Below, piece after piece: positions 33,593 to 42,429 of a DNA stretch of 64,000 bases. Position 1 is the first letter of the stretch. The number at the start of each line of letters is the position of its first letter. The notes below the pieces were generated by a model that was not told the origin of the DNA, did not search any database, and saw only the letters and a list, made by a program, of their open reading frames with translations. Where the stretch lies: positions 372,001-436,000 of the forward strand of contig NZ_BBLW01000002.1 of the NCBI RefSeq assembly GCF_000971135.1, written 5' to 3'. Source of the DNA: Demequina phytophila (GTDB lineage Bacteria > Actinomycetota > Actinomycetes > Actinomycetales > Demequinaceae). A program made the translations under genes and the position numbers.

Positions 33593-34984
33593 ATGCCCAA
33601 GCGATCAGTCGCGTCCCTGTACGCGCGCACCACCACCCAGCGCGCACGCGCCTACGTGACCGTGTGGACCGTGGTGCTGCTCTTCTCAGGACAGGGGTTC
33701 CGGTACCTCCTCGGCGTGCCGCTCTACAGCGCGCTCGTCGCGCTCACGGTCGCCGCGGTGATCGTCAGCTTCCGCCGCTTCCTCAAGAAGCTGCGCGTCC
33801 CGCCCCTCATCGGCACGTTCGTCGCGTTGGCCGCGCTCAGCACCCTGTGGTCCGCGACGCGCGGCGTGACGGCTCTCGCGGCCTCCGTGCTCGCCGTCAC
33901 CACCTTGGTCGCGGTGCTGATCGCGCGGGGCACCTCGCGCGGCCAGTTCATGGCGTTCCTCTATCGGGGCCTCCAGGTGAGCCTGTTCCTGGGCATCGTG
34001 TTCGAGCTGATCGTCGCGTTCGTGGTGCGCGCGGATCTGCCGCCGCTCGCGACCGACCTGTCGAGCATCGCGAAGGTGGATGGCGGCGGCGAACCGATCC
34101 TGTGGTCGCGCAACAACCTCCTGGTCGGCGGGCCCATCCAGGGCTTCGTCGGCAACCGCAACCCCTTCGCGGCGATCGCGCTGTTCACCGCGATCGTCGC
34201 GGTGATCGTGCTGCTCGAGCGTCGCATCCGGCTGGTTGACGGACTGGTCACCTTGGCCGCGGCGATCGCGGTGCACCTGCTCACGCAGTCCGCGACCGTG
34301 ACCGTGGCGGCGGCCTATCTCACCGGCCTCACGGTCGCGGCGCTGATCATCCGCCGCGTGAGCGAGCCCTTCAAGCGACGCATCTCCTTCGCGGTGCTCG
34401 CCTGCACCGCGATCGTCGCGGTGCTCACCCTCAAGTTCCGCGCGGAGATCTTCGCGATGTTCGATCGCGGCCCCGACGCCACCAACCGCACCATGATCTG
34501 GGACCAGGTCGTCAACTTCGCGTGGCAGCGACCCGAGGGCTGGGGCTACGTGGGCTATTGGCCCATCTGGGAGGAGCCCTACGCGACCATCGTCGACAAG
34601 GCCGGCGTGGTCGCGGCGCACGCGCACAACGCGTTCCTCGACTCGTGGCTCCAGCTGGGGCTCATCGGCGTGACGCTGCTGCTGGTGATGGTGGTGCTCT
34701 CGTTCGGCAGCGCGTGGCGTCTGGTCGAGCGCGCGAGCCGTGGCGACACCTACATCCCGCTCGGGTGGGCGCTGCTCACGGCGGCGCTCGCGCTCCAGGC
34801 GCTCACCGAGTCGCGCCTGCTCGTCGAGGGCGGCTGGTTCCTGCTGGTGGTCCTCTACTGCTCCGGACCGGGCGTGTTCACGCTCGCGATCCTGGATCGC
34901 GACCTGGTCCGCACCGGTGGCCGCAGCGACGACCCGGCGCACGCCGAGGACCCCGTCTCCGTGCTCACCCGTCCGCCGCTCTAG
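33593..34984 (+). CDS. O-antigen ligase / Wzy-like polytopic membrane protein
   Basis: A 463-residue protein with about ten to twelve hydrophobic segments and a large loop. The stretch IQGFVGNRNPFAAIALF and the loop YATIVDKAGVVAAHAHNAFLDSWLQLGLIG match the O-antigen ligase/polymerase family, whose H-N-x-x-L loop is catalytic. In Gram-positive bacteria such proteins polymerise or attach cell-surface polysaccharide, consistent with the LCP ligase nearby. The ATG has AAGGAGG upstream. The C-terminus is a short cytoplasmic tail. Confidence 0.8.
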   Translation: MPKRSVASLYARTTTQRARAYVTVWTVVLLFSGQGFRYLLGVPLYSALVALTVAAVIVSFRRFLKKLRVPPLIGTFVALAALSTLWSATRGVTALAASVLAVTTLVAVLIARGTSRGQFMAFLYRGLQVSLFLGIVFELIVAFVVRADLPPLATDLSSIAKVDGGGEPILWSRNNLLVGGPIQGFVGNRNPFAAIALFTAIVAVIVLLERRIRLVDGLVTLAAAIAVHLLTQSATVTVAAAYLTGLTVAALIIRRVSEPFKRRISFAVLACTAIVAVLTLKFRAEIFAMFDRGPDATNRTMIWDQVVNFAWQRPEGWGYVGYWPIWEEPYATIVDKAGVVAAHAHNAFLDSWLQLGLIGVTLLLVMVVLSFGSAWRLVERASRGDTYIPLGWALLTAALALQALTESRLLVEGGWFLLVVLYCSGPGVFTLAILDRDLVRTGGRSDDPAHAEDPVSVLTRPPL

Positions 34985-35030
34985 CGGTGCGCCCCTAGAC
35001 TCCCGTCAGCACCTGTCCGAAGGAGGACCC

Positions 35031-36083
35031 ATGCGCGCGACCCTCATCCACGGCGAGCGGGACATCCGCGTCGAGGACGTTCCCGACCCCGTCCTGAGCA
35101 GCGGCCGCGATGCCGTGGTCCGCGTGGTGGCCGCGTGCGTGTGCGGTTCCGACCTGTGGCCCTACCGTGGGGTGACGGAGACGGCCGCCCCGAAGCGGAT
35201 CGGCCACGAGTTCGTGGGCGTGGTCGAGCAGGTGGGCGAGGCGGTCGAGACGATCCGGCCCGGCGACTTCGTGATCGCGCCGTTCTACCAGTGCGACAAC
35301 ACGTGTGTGAACTGCCGCAACGGTGCGAGCGTCAGCTGCCAGCACGGCGGCTGGTGGGGGTCCGCGACCGACGAGCTCGGCTTCGCCGACGGCGGCCAGG
35401 GCGAGCGCGTCCGCGTCCCGATGGCGGACGGCACCCTGGTCGCGGTGCCGGGCGGCATGCCGGACGATGCGCTGGTTCCGGGCCTCCTGACGCTGTCAGA
35501 CGTCATGGGCACGGGTCACCACGCGGCCGTCTCCGGCGGCGTCACGGAGGGCTCCACCGTCGCGGTCGTCGGCGACGGCGCGGTGGGGCTGTGCGCGATC
35601 ATCGCCGCCAAGCGCCTGGGCGCGTCGCGGATCGTCGCGATGTCGCGCCACGCCTCGCGGCAGGCACTCGCGCGCGAGTTCGGCGCCACGGACGTGGTGC
35701 CCGAGCGTGGCGAGGAGGGCATCGCGCGCCTCAAGAAGATGTTCGACGGCATCGGTCCGGATGTGGTGCTCGAGTGCGTGGGCACCAAGGAGTCGATGGA
35801 TCAGGCGCTTCGATCCGCGCGTCCCGGCGGTCAGGTGGGCTTCGTGGGGGTGCCCAACGGCGGCCCGGAGCTCCCGGTGCGGCAGATGTTCAACACCAAC
35901 GTGGGCGTGCGCGGCGGCGTCGCACCCGTGCGCGGGTACATCGAGGAGCTGCTCCCGGAGGTGCTCGACGGGAGCATCGAGCCCGGCCGCGTGTTCGATC
36001 TCGAGCTGCCGCTCGAGGAGGCCGCACAGGCGTACCGCGCCATGGACGAGCGCACGGCGATCAAGGTGATGCTGCGTCCGTGA
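35031..36083 (+). CDS. Zinc-dependent alcohol dehydrogenase (MDR family)
   Basis: A 350-residue medium-chain dehydrogenase. Catalytic zinc ligands are C38 (CVCGSD) and H59/E60 (GHE). The structural zinc lobe is intact with C88, C92, C95 and C103. The cofactor motif is VVGDGAVGLCAI. The ATG has an AGGAGG site. Its stop overlaps a GTG of the following secreted nuclease gene, so the two are probably translated from one message. The substrate is unknown; glutathione-independent formaldehyde-type and polyol-type enzymes are possible relatives. Confidence 0.87.
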   Translation: MRATLIHGERDIRVEDVPDPVLSSGRDAVVRVVAACVCGSDLWPYRGVTETAAPKRIGHEFVGVVEQVGEAVETIRPGDFVIAPFYQCDNTCVNCRNGASVSCQHGGWWGSATDELGFADGGQGERVRVPMADGTLVAVPGGMPDDALVPGLLTLSDVMGTGHHAAVSGGVTEGSTVAVVGDGAVGLCAIIAAKRLGASRIVAMSRHASRQALAREFGATDVVPERGEEGIARLKKMFDGIGPDVVLECVGTKESMDQALRSARPGGQVGFVGVPNGGPELPVRQMFNTNVGVRGGVAPVRGYIEELLPEVLDGSIEPGRVFDLELPLEEAAQAYRAMDERTAIKVMLRP

Positions 36084-37075
36084 CGCGACCCATGCTCGTC
36101 CGCTTCACCGAGTCACCGCTCACGCGGCTCGCGGCCCTCGCGGCGGCGACCCTCGCGCTCGCCGCGTGCTCCACGCCCACGGAGACGTTCGCGCCGGGCG
36201 CGCCCGCCGCATCGTCCCCCTCCGCGACCCCCGTCGCGATCGAGGCCGCGCCGTCGGCGAGCCCGGCGTCCTCGGTCGAGCGGCTCGCGCACGGCACGGC
36301 GTACGCGGCGCTGCTCGGGCTGGAGGTCAAGGGCCGCGCCCCCAAGACCGGGTACGCGCGCGAGGAGTTCGGCGACGCCTGGTTCGACGTCGACGGCAAC
36401 GGGTGCGACACCAGGAACGACATGCTGCGGCTGCGGCTCACCCGCCAGGAGCTCGACGGCGTGTGCACGGTGATGTCGGGCAACCTCGCTGACCCGTACA
36501 CCGGCACGTGGATCCGCTTCGAGCGCGGGGGAGCGTCCGAGGTCGACATCGACCACCTGGTCGCGCTGTCGGACGCGTGGCAGAAGGGCGCCGCCGGCTG
36601 GGCGTTCGGGAAGCGCGTCGCCTTCGCCAACGACCCCCTCAACCTCGAGCCGGTGGACGCGGGCGCGAACCGTCAGAAGGGCGACGCCGACGCGGCGACG
36701 TGGCTGCCGGCGAACAAGGGGTTCCGGTGCCAGTACGTCGCGCGCCAGGTCGCGGTGAAGGACAAGTACGAGCTCTGGGTCACGCAGGCCGAGCTCGACG
36801 CGATGATCCTCGTGCTCGACGCCTGTCCGGACGAGGACCTGCCGGAGGGCGACGCGCCGACGATCGCTGTGAACGCGGGCAAGGCCCCTCCGGCGCCCGC
36901 CACGCCGAAGCCGAGCGCGACCGCCGAGCCGGCCGGCGCATCGTCCACCGACCCGCGCTTCGACTACTGCACCGATGCGATCGCGGCCGGCTACGGCCCG
37001 TACGTCCGCGGCGAGGACGAGGAGTACGGCTGGTACCGCGACGGCGACTCTGACGGCACCGTCTGCGAGCGCTGA
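36080..37075 (+). CDS. Secreted HNH-family nuclease lipoprotein with excalibur domain
   Basis: A 331-residue protein from the overlapping GTG (327 from the ATG at 36092). A lipoprotein signal ends in LAAC, followed by a Ser/Ala/Pro linker. The central domain has the secreted HNH pattern (DUF1524/GmrSD C-terminal type): EVDIDHLVALSDAWQKGA, FANDPLNLEPVDAGANRQKGD and a CQYVARQ block. A second Pro/Ala linker leads to an excalibur calcium-binding motif (GWYRDGDSDGTVCE) at the end. It is likely anchored outside the membrane and degrades or processes DNA there. Confidence 0.82.
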   Translation: MTRPMLVRFTESPLTRLAALAAATLALAACSTPTETFAPGAPAASSPSATPVAIEAAPSASPASSVERLAHGTAYAALLGLEVKGRAPKTGYAREEFGDAWFDVDGNGCDTRNDMLRLRLTRQELDGVCTVMSGNLADPYTGTWIRFERGGASEVDIDHLVALSDAWQKGAAGWAFGKRVAFANDPLNLEPVDAGANRQKGDADAATWLPANKGFRCQYVARQVAVKDKYELWVTQAELDAMILVLDACPDEDLPEGDAPTIAVNAGKAPPAPATPKPSATAEPAGASSTDPRFDYCTDAIAAGYGPYVRGEDEEYGWYRDGDSDGTVCER

Positions 37076-38890
37076 TCAGACCTTCGCGTAGATCCCGTCG
37101 ATCACGTCCGCGAAGTGCGCCTCGACCTGCTTGCGGCGGACCTTGAGCGAGGCGGACATCTCCTCGTACTTCTCGGAGAGCTCGCGGGGGAGGACGCGCC
37201 ACTCGCGGATGGCCTCCGCGCGGGAGACCAGCAGGTTGGCCTGGTCGATGATGTGCTGGATGTGCTCGCGTACCGTCGCGTGCTGCGCGGCCTCGGCGGC
37301 GGACATCGATGGCAGGCCCTTGGACTTCAGCCAGCCGGGCAGCATCGTCTCGTCGAGCGACAGCAGCGCGCCGATGAACGGCTTGCCGTCGCCCACCACC
37401 ACGACCTCCTGGATGAGCGCGTACGGCCGGATGGCGTCCTCGAGGCTCGCGGGCTGGACGTTCTTGCCGCCCGCGGTCACCAGGATCTCCTTCTTGCGGC
37501 CGGTGATGGTGAGGAAGCCGTCGGCGTCGATCGAGCCGAGGTCGCCGGTGTGGAACCAGCCGTCGGTGACCACCTCGGCGGTCGCCTCGGGGTTCTTCCA
37601 GTAGCCGACGAACATGTTGGGGCCCTGGGCGAGCACCTCGCCGTCCTCCGCGATGCGGACCGAGCCGCCGGGGTACGGGTAGCCGACGGTGCCGACGCGG
37701 ACGTCGGTGGGCGGGTTGACCGTCATGGGGCCGGCGAGCTCCGTGGAGCCGTAGCCTTCCATCACCGCGATGCCGAGGCCGCCGTAGAAGTGCGAGACGC
37801 GGGGCACCAGGCGGGCGCCGCCGCACACGATGTGACGCAGGTTGCCGCCGAGCGCGGCGCGCACCTTGTTGAGCACGAGGGCGTTCGCGATCGCCATCTG
37901 CGCGCGCAGGACGATGCCGTGCCGGCCGCGGCGCACCCGGGCCTCGTCGACCTTGCGGGCCACGAAGGCGCTCCAGCGGAACAGCTTCTGCTTGATGCCG
38001 CCGCCGGTGCGCTCGTCGACCACGTTGTAGAAGGTCTCGAGCACGCGCGGCACCGCCATGAGCCAGGTGGGCTTGAACGTGGCGAGGTCGGAGGCGAGGG
38101 TCTTGTGGGTGGGCGCGAAGCCGATCACGGCCTCGCACGCCAGCGCGAGGATCTCGATGTGGCGCGCGAGCACGTGTGCCAGCGGCAGGAACAGCAGGAT
38201 CCTCGCGTCGTTGTGCGCGAGCGTGCCGAACTCCGAGTGGGCGGCGCCGTTGAGCGAGTGCTCGACGAACGCACGGTGGCTGAGCGCGACGCCCTTGGGA
38301 CGGCCGGTGGTGCCGGACGTGTAGACGATGGTCGCGACGTCGTGCGCGCGGACGTCCGCGGAGGCCGCGAGGAGGGTGGCGTCGTCGACGATCGCGCCGG
38401 CCTCCGCCAGCACGTCGAGCGCGGGCTCCTCGGAGCCGTCGATCACCAGGATGCGCGGCGCGGGGGTGAGGTCGTGCGCGGCGGCGGCCATCGCATCGTC
38501 CTCCACGATCAGCATCGCGAGCTCCGCGTCCTCCCTGATCCACGCGAGCTGGTGCGCCGACGAGCTCGGGTACACCGGCACCGTGATCGCGCCCGCGGCC
38601 TGGATGGCGAAGTCGAGCACCACCCACTCGTAGCGGGTGTTGGCCTGGAGCCCGACGGTCTGCGTCGGTGCGATCCCCATCGCGATCAGGCCCTTCGCGG
38701 CGCGGCTCACGTCCTCCTGGAACGTGGCGCGGCTCACCGGCACCCACGCGCCGGTGGCGTCCTTGTACTCGGCGAAGATGCGCTCCGGGTCCTCCGAGAC
38801 GCGATCGCGCAGCAGCGAGGTGAACGTGTAGTCGGCGGGCTTGTGGACCAGCTGGGGCGTCGTCGACTCAGCGAAGGGGGACTGGCTCAT
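37076..38890 (-). CDS. Long-chain fatty-acid-CoA ligase
   Basis: A 604-residue AMP-forming ligase. The P-loop-like motif TIVYTSGTTGRPKGVALSHR, the A5 motif GYGSTELAGP, the core GWFHTGDLGSIDADGFLTITGRKKE and the lysine-bearing C-terminal region (SASLKVRRKQVEAHF) are complete. It activates fatty acids to acyl-CoA via acyl-AMP. Its length and VSRATFQEDVSRAAKGLIAMG start match the FadD15/Faa-like class of actinobacteria. It abuts the convergent nuclease gene and has a palindrome-rich promoter. Confidence 0.9.
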   Translation of the reverse strand: MSQSPFAESTTPQLVHKPADYTFTSLLRDRVSEDPERIFAEYKDATGAWVPVSRATFQEDVSRAAKGLIAMGIAPTQTVGLQANTRYEWVVLDFAIQAAGAITVPVYPSSSAHQLAWIREDAELAMLIVEDDAMAAAAHDLTPAPRILVIDGSEEPALDVLAEAGAIVDDATLLAASADVRAHDVATIVYTSGTTGRPKGVALSHRAFVEHSLNGAAHSEFGTLAHNDARILLFLPLAHVLARHIEILALACEAVIGFAPTHKTLASDLATFKPTWLMAVPRVLETFYNVVDERTGGGIKQKLFRWSAFVARKVDEARVRRGRHGIVLRAQMAIANALVLNKVRAALGGNLRHIVCGGARLVPRVSHFYGGLGIAVMEGYGSTELAGPMTVNPPTDVRVGTVGYPYPGGSVRIAEDGEVLAQGPNMFVGYWKNPEATAEVVTDGWFHTGDLGSIDADGFLTITGRKKEILVTAGGKNVQPASLEDAIRPYALIQEVVVVGDGKPFIGALLSLDETMLPGWLKSKGLPSMSAAEAAQHATVREHIQHIIDQANLLVSRAEAIREWRVLPRELSEKYEEMSASLKVRRKQVEAHFADVIDGIYAKV

Positions 38891-38897
38891 GCCTGCA

Positions 38898-38934
38898 ATC
38901 CTAGGCTACGCGACCGTAAGTTACGGGGGCGTAA
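38898..38934 (-). promoter_or_regulatory. Leaderless promoter and overlapping CGTAA/TTACG operator of the acyl-CoA ligase
   Basis: A -10 TAGGAT (minus strand 38903-38898) lies 7 bases before the ATG. Upstream, three alternating half-sites CGTAA, G, TTACG, GGGG, CGTAA (38915-38934) form two overlapping palindromes across the -35 region. The style suggests a TetR-type repressor; which one is unknown. Confidence 0.55.
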
Positions 38935-39099
38935 GTCCCGACACGCAGACACCGCGGGCTCGTTCCGGTCCGCCGGGTGGTTCGTTCCGCACGGTCGGCG
39001 GGGCGACACCCCGTGCGCGGGGGGACGATGCAGGGGCCGGGTCGGCGTGGCGCGCTCGGGACCGTGCGCAGCGAAGGATGGACGGGGTTGTCATTGCGC

Positions 39100-39111
39100 A
39101 TATCGCGATAT
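39100..39111. promoter_or_regulatory. Palindrome upstream of the PadR gene
   Basis: ATATCGCGATAT, a perfect 12-bp palindrome, continues into ATATCG and lies in a locally A/T-rich stretch 42 bases before the PadR start. PadR regulators commonly bind such A/T-rich palindromes at their own promoter, so autoregulation is likely. Confidence 0.6.
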
Positions 39112-39153
39112 ATCGTGAGTGGCACACGATAAGACTGAAGAGAGGAGCGAGTC

Positions 39154-39849
39154 ATGAGGCACTCGCATCATCACCCCGGGCCGCGCGGATTCCGCGGCAT
39201 GAACCCCGGCCCCGCATGGGCCGCCACCCCTGAGCCCGGCGAGCTCCCTGAGTACGGCGCGCGCCGCCGTCGAGGCGGCTTCGGGGACCACGAGGGCCCT
39301 GCCGGCTTCGACGGGCCACGCGGCCGCGGTCGTGGCGGACGCCACGGCGGACCGGGCGGACCCGGCCACGGGCCCGACGGTCGCGGTCGCGGCGGGCGAG
39401 GCGGCCGTCCCCGCGGCGACGTGCGCGTCGCGATCCTGCTGCTGCTCGCGGACCAGCCTCGCCACGGCTACGACCTCATCAAGGAGATCGAGGAGCGCAG
39501 CGGGGGAGCGTGGGTGCCGAGCCCCGGCTCGATCTACCCGACCCTGCAGGTGCTCGAGGACGAGGGCCTCGTCACCGTCGAGCTGGTCGACGGGCGCAAG
39601 ACCGCGTCGCTCACCGAGTCCGGCGAGGAGTGGGCCGCGGAGCACGCCGTCGAGCTCGACGCGCTGTTCCAGGTCGACGACCGCAAGGAGCAGGCGATCG
39701 CGCTGCGTCGTGAGCTGCACGAGCTGCACGAGGCGGTCTCGCACATCGTGCGGCGCTACGACCGGCCCGACGTGGCCGCGAAGGCGACCGCGGTGGTCGC
39801 GACGGCGCGGCGCGACCTGTACCGGCTGCTTGCGGAGGACGGGGACTGA
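39154..39849 (+). CDS. PadR-family regulator with a His/Gly/Arg-rich N-terminal extension
   Basis: A 231-residue protein. The winged-helix domain begins near residue 90: DVRVAILLLLADQPRHGYDLIKEIEERSGGAWVPSPGSIYPTLQVLEDEGLVTVE, the standard PadR layout, followed by helices for dimerisation. The first ~88 residues are low complexity, starting MRHSHHHPGPRG and continuing with RGRGG/GGRHGG repeats, which could bind metal or nucleic acid. The ATG has an AGAGGAG site. A 9/10 match to the dispersed 10-mer and a small C5/G5 hairpin follow the stop. Confidence 0.88.
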   Translation: MRHSHHHPGPRGFRGMNPGPAWAATPEPGELPEYGARRRRGGFGDHEGPAGFDGPRGRGRGGRHGGPGGPGHGPDGRGRGGRGGRPRGDVRVAILLLLADQPRHGYDLIKEIEERSGGAWVPSPGSIYPTLQVLEDEGLVTVELVDGRKTASLTESGEEWAAEHAVELDALFQVDDRKEQAIALRRELHELHEAVSHIVRRYDRPDVAAKATAVVATARRDLYRLLAEDGD

Positions 39850-39871
39850 CCCGACCGTCGCATCGGCCCCC

Positions 39872-40495
39872 TTAGGGGGTGCCGGCCTCGAGCCGCGGAG
39901 CGATCCGCGCCTCGAGGCCGCTGCGCACCGCGGGCCATTCGCGGTCGAGGATCGAGAAGACCACCGTGTCGCGCAGCGTGCCGTCGTGCCAGCGCTGATG
40001 CTGGCGCAGCACGCCGTCCTGATGGGCGCCCAGGCGCGCGATCGCGGCGCGTGACTGGTGGTTGTGCCAGTGCGTGCGGAACTCGACAGCGACGCACCGC
40101 AGGTCCTCGAACGCCCTGCGGAGCAGCAGCAGCTTCGCTGCGGGGTTGATGCCTGTGCCGTGCGAGGCGCGGCTCAGCCACGTGCTGCCGATCTCGACGC
40201 GCCCGTTCGCCGGATCGAGGTTGAGGTACGTCGTCATGCCCACGGCGCGCCCGTTCCGCGCGTCCACGATCGCCCACGGCGCCACACGGCCCTCCCGCTG
40301 CGCGGCGAGCCGGGCCTCGATCTCGTCGGCCATGCCCTCGGGCGCCGGGATGCGGGTGTACCAGAGGGTGTGCAGGTCGCCCACGGCGTCCACGAGATCG
40401 GGACGATGCGCGGAGGACAGCGGTTCGAGCCGCACCAGGGCGTGGGTCAGGGTGGGGGTCGCGTGCAGGTCCGACGCGGGGGCGTCAGCGGTCAC
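39872..40495 (-). CDS. GNAT-family N-acetyltransferase (RimJ/RimL-like)
   Basis: A 207-residue acetyltransferase. It begins at a GTG inside the GTGA overlap with ppgK, with HALVRLEPLSSAHRPDLVDAV typical of RimJ/RimL-like proteins. Strand 4 and the acetyl-CoA loop read VEIGSTWLSRASHGTGINPAAKLLLLRRAFEDL, and QSRAAIARLGAHQDGVLRQH follows. The substrate, perhaps a protein N-terminus or a small amine, cannot be told. It is the last gene of a map-ppgK-GNAT operon. Confidence 0.83.
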   Translation of the reverse strand: MTADAPASDLHATPTLTHALVRLEPLSSAHRPDLVDAVGDLHTLWYTRIPAPEGMADEIEARLAAQREGRVAPWAIVDARNGRAVGMTTYLNLDPANGRVEIGSTWLSRASHGTGINPAAKLLLLRRAFEDLRCVAVEFRTHWHNHQSRAAIARLGAHQDGVLRQHQRWHDGTLRDTVVFSILDREWPAVRSGLEARIAPRLEAGTP

Positions 40496-41319
40496 GCGTC
40501 CGAGTGCTCCTTCGCCGCCTTCTTCTTCGCGGACTTCTCCGCCGCCTTGGCCTCGTCGCGCTCGTGCTTCATCTCGACCGCGGCGGCGGCCGCCGCGCCG
40601 ACGATCCCGGCGCCGTTGAGCAGCTCCGCGGGGATGATCGGGGCGCGCAGGCGCAGCTTGGGCAGGAACATGTGGTGCGACTTGGACACGCCGCCGCCCA
40701 CGATGATGAGGTCCGGCCACAGCAACCGCTCCATCTCGGAGTAGTACTTCTGCAGCTGCTCGATCCACTGGTCCCAGTCGTAGCCGTACCGGTCGCGCGC
40801 GGACTCGGCGGCGCGATCCTCGGCGTCGTGACCGTCGATCATGATGTGACCCAGCTCGAGGTTGGGCACCAGAGTGCCGTCCACGATCATCGCCGTGCCG
40901 ATCCCGGTGCCCAGCGTGGTCATGAGGATCGAACCGCGCCGCCCGTGCGCCGCGCCGAACTTGTACTCGCCGAACCCGGCGGCATCGGCGTCGTTGAGCA
41001 CATGGACGTCGTGGCCCGCGTAGTCGCGGATGATCGCGCGCAGGTCGGTGCCGATCCAGGAGTCGTCCACGTTGGCGGCCGTCTTGACGATGCCGTGCTG
41101 GACCACGCCGGGGAACGCCACCCCGATGGGGACCTTCTTCGACGGGTTGAACTTCGCGATCACCTTCGCGACGGTGCGCGCGATCGCGTCCGGCGTCGAC
41201 GGCTGTGGGGTGGGGATCCGGTAGCGGTCCTCGGTGAACTTTCCGGTCTTGAGGTTGACGGGCGCGGCCTTGATGCCGGTGCCGCCGATATCGACTCCGA
41301 TGGCGATGTTCTTGCTCAT
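40492..41319 (-). CDS. ppgK: Polyphosphate glucokinase
   Basis: A 275-residue ROK-family kinase. The phosphate-binding motif is GVDIGGTGIKAAPV (8-21), with the catalytic aspartate in VLNDADAAGFGE and the actinobacterial PPGK block LTTLGTGIGTAMIVDG and LELGHIMIDGHDAEDRA. It phosphorylates glucose with polyphosphate or ATP. The C-terminus is lysine-rich. ATGA overlap with map upstream and GTGA overlap with the acetyltransferase downstream show tight coupling. Confidence 0.92.
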   Translation of the reverse strand: MSKNIAIGVDIGGTGIKAAPVNLKTGKFTEDRYRIPTPQPSTPDAIARTVAKVIAKFNPSKKVPIGVAFPGVVQHGIVKTAANVDDSWIGTDLRAIIRDYAGHDVHVLNDADAAGFGEYKFGAAHGRRGSILMTTLGTGIGTAMIVDGTLVPNLELGHIMIDGHDAEDRAAESARDRYGYDWDQWIEQLQKYYSEMERLLWPDLIIVGGGVSKSHHMFLPKLRLRAPIIPAELLNGAGIVGAAAAAAVEMKHERDEAKAAEKSAKKKAAKEHSDA

Positions 41320-42197
41320 GGCAGCGTGAGGACCTCCGGTCCGGTCTCCGTGATGACGATGGTGTGCTCGAACTGCGCGACCCACGAGCGGTCGTCGGTG
41401 ACCACGGTCCAGCCGTCGTCCCACTCGTGGTTCTCCTCCGAGCCCATGCACAGCATCGGCTCGACGGTGAAGACCATGCCCACCTCGATGACGTCCGCGT
41501 GGTGCGGCGCCGCGTCGTAGTGGGGGATGACCAGGCCCGTGTGGAACGCGGGTCCCACGCCGTGGCCGGTGTAGCTGCGCACGGACTCGAAGCCGTGGCG
41601 CGCGGCGTACTTCTCGATCACGCGGCCGATCACGTTGACCTCGCGGCCCGGCTGCGCGGCCTTGATGCCGCGCATCATCGCCTCGTGTGTGGTCGAGACC
41701 AGCTTCTGCGCCCCGTCGGAGCCCTCGCCCGCGATGAACGAGCCGCAGTTGTCGCCGTGGACTCCGTCCTTGAAGGCCGTGATGTCGACCTTGACGATGT
41801 CGCCCTCCTCGATCACGGTCGAGTCGGGGATGCCGTGGCAGATGACCTCGTTGACGGAGGTGCACAGGGCCTTGGGGAACGCCGGGCGGCCGGCCGCGCC
41901 CGGGTATCCGAGGGTCGAAGGATAGGCGCCGTGGTCGAGCACGAACTCGTGGCCGATCCGGTCCAGCTCGTCGGTGGTGACGCCCGGCGCCACGTGCCGA
42001 CCGACCTCGGCGAGCGCCTGCGCCGCGATGCGCGCGCTGATGCGGATCTTCTCGATGGTCTCGGCGCTGTGGACGTCGCCGCCGGTCCACAGCGACGCGC
42101 GCTTCTTGCCCACGTACTCGGGCCGCGCGATCGACGCGGGGACCTGGCGGACGGGGGACACGACGCCCTTGGTGATGCTCTCGCGTACGGGGCTCAT
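41316..42197 (-). CDS. map: Type I methionine aminopeptidase
   Basis: A 293-residue enzyme that removes initiator methionine. Metal ligands D138, D149, H212, E246 and E277 and the substrate histidine H121 are present (VDITAF, GVHGDNCGSF, TGHGVGPAFH, VFTVEPML, FEHTIVIT). The N-terminal ~40 residues with PASIARPEYVGKK are the extension common in actinobacterial MapB. The ATG at 42197 is chosen because a -10 TAGACT (42210-42205) lies 7 bases before it; a GTG at 42215 would precede the promoter. Confidence 0.93.
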   Translation of the reverse strand: MSPVRESITKGVVSPVRQVPASIARPEYVGKKRASLWTGGDVHSAETIEKIRISARIAAQALAEVGRHVAPGVTTDELDRIGHEFVLDHGAYPSTLGYPGAAGRPAFPKALCTSVNEVICHGIPDSTVIEEGDIVKVDITAFKDGVHGDNCGSFIAGEGSDGAQKLVSTTHEAMMRGIKAAQPGREVNVIGRVIEKYAARHGFESVRSYTGHGVGPAFHTGLVIPHYDAAPHHADVIEVGMVFTVEPMLCMGSEENHEWDDGWTVVTDDRSWVAQFEHTIVITETGPEVLTLP

Positions 42198-42228
42198 GCC
42201 TGGCAGTCTATTCACGGAGGCGATGCCG

Positions 42229-42429
42229 ATGTCACCCGAGAGCGACCACCCGGTCGAGTACTTCTACAACACGAAGACCAGGATGGTGGAGAAGGGGCGT
42301 CAGAGCTCCTGGGAGCACCTCATGGGACCGTATGCGACGCGCGAGGAGGCGGCGGGCGCGCTCGAGATCGCGAAGCACCGCAACGACGCGTGGGAGGACG
42401 ACGACCGCTGGGACGACGACCGGGGCTAG
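42229..42429 (+). CDS. Small SPOR-like protein (66 residues)
   Basis: A short acidic protein, MSPESDHPVEYFYNT..., with the stretch SSWEHLMGPYATREEAAGALEIAKHRNDAWEDDD. The GPYATREEA pattern is the SPOR-type beta-alpha module, and homologues with this layout are common beside map in actinobacteria. GGAGG sits 8 bases before the chosen ATG; an ATG 6 bases earlier is too close to it. The protein has no membrane segment. It is divergent from map and its stop overlaps the stop of the convergent membrane gene. Confidence 0.72.
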   Translation: MSPESDHPVEYFYNTKTRMVEKGRQSSWEHLMGPYATREEAAGALEIAKHRNDAWEDDDRWDDDRG

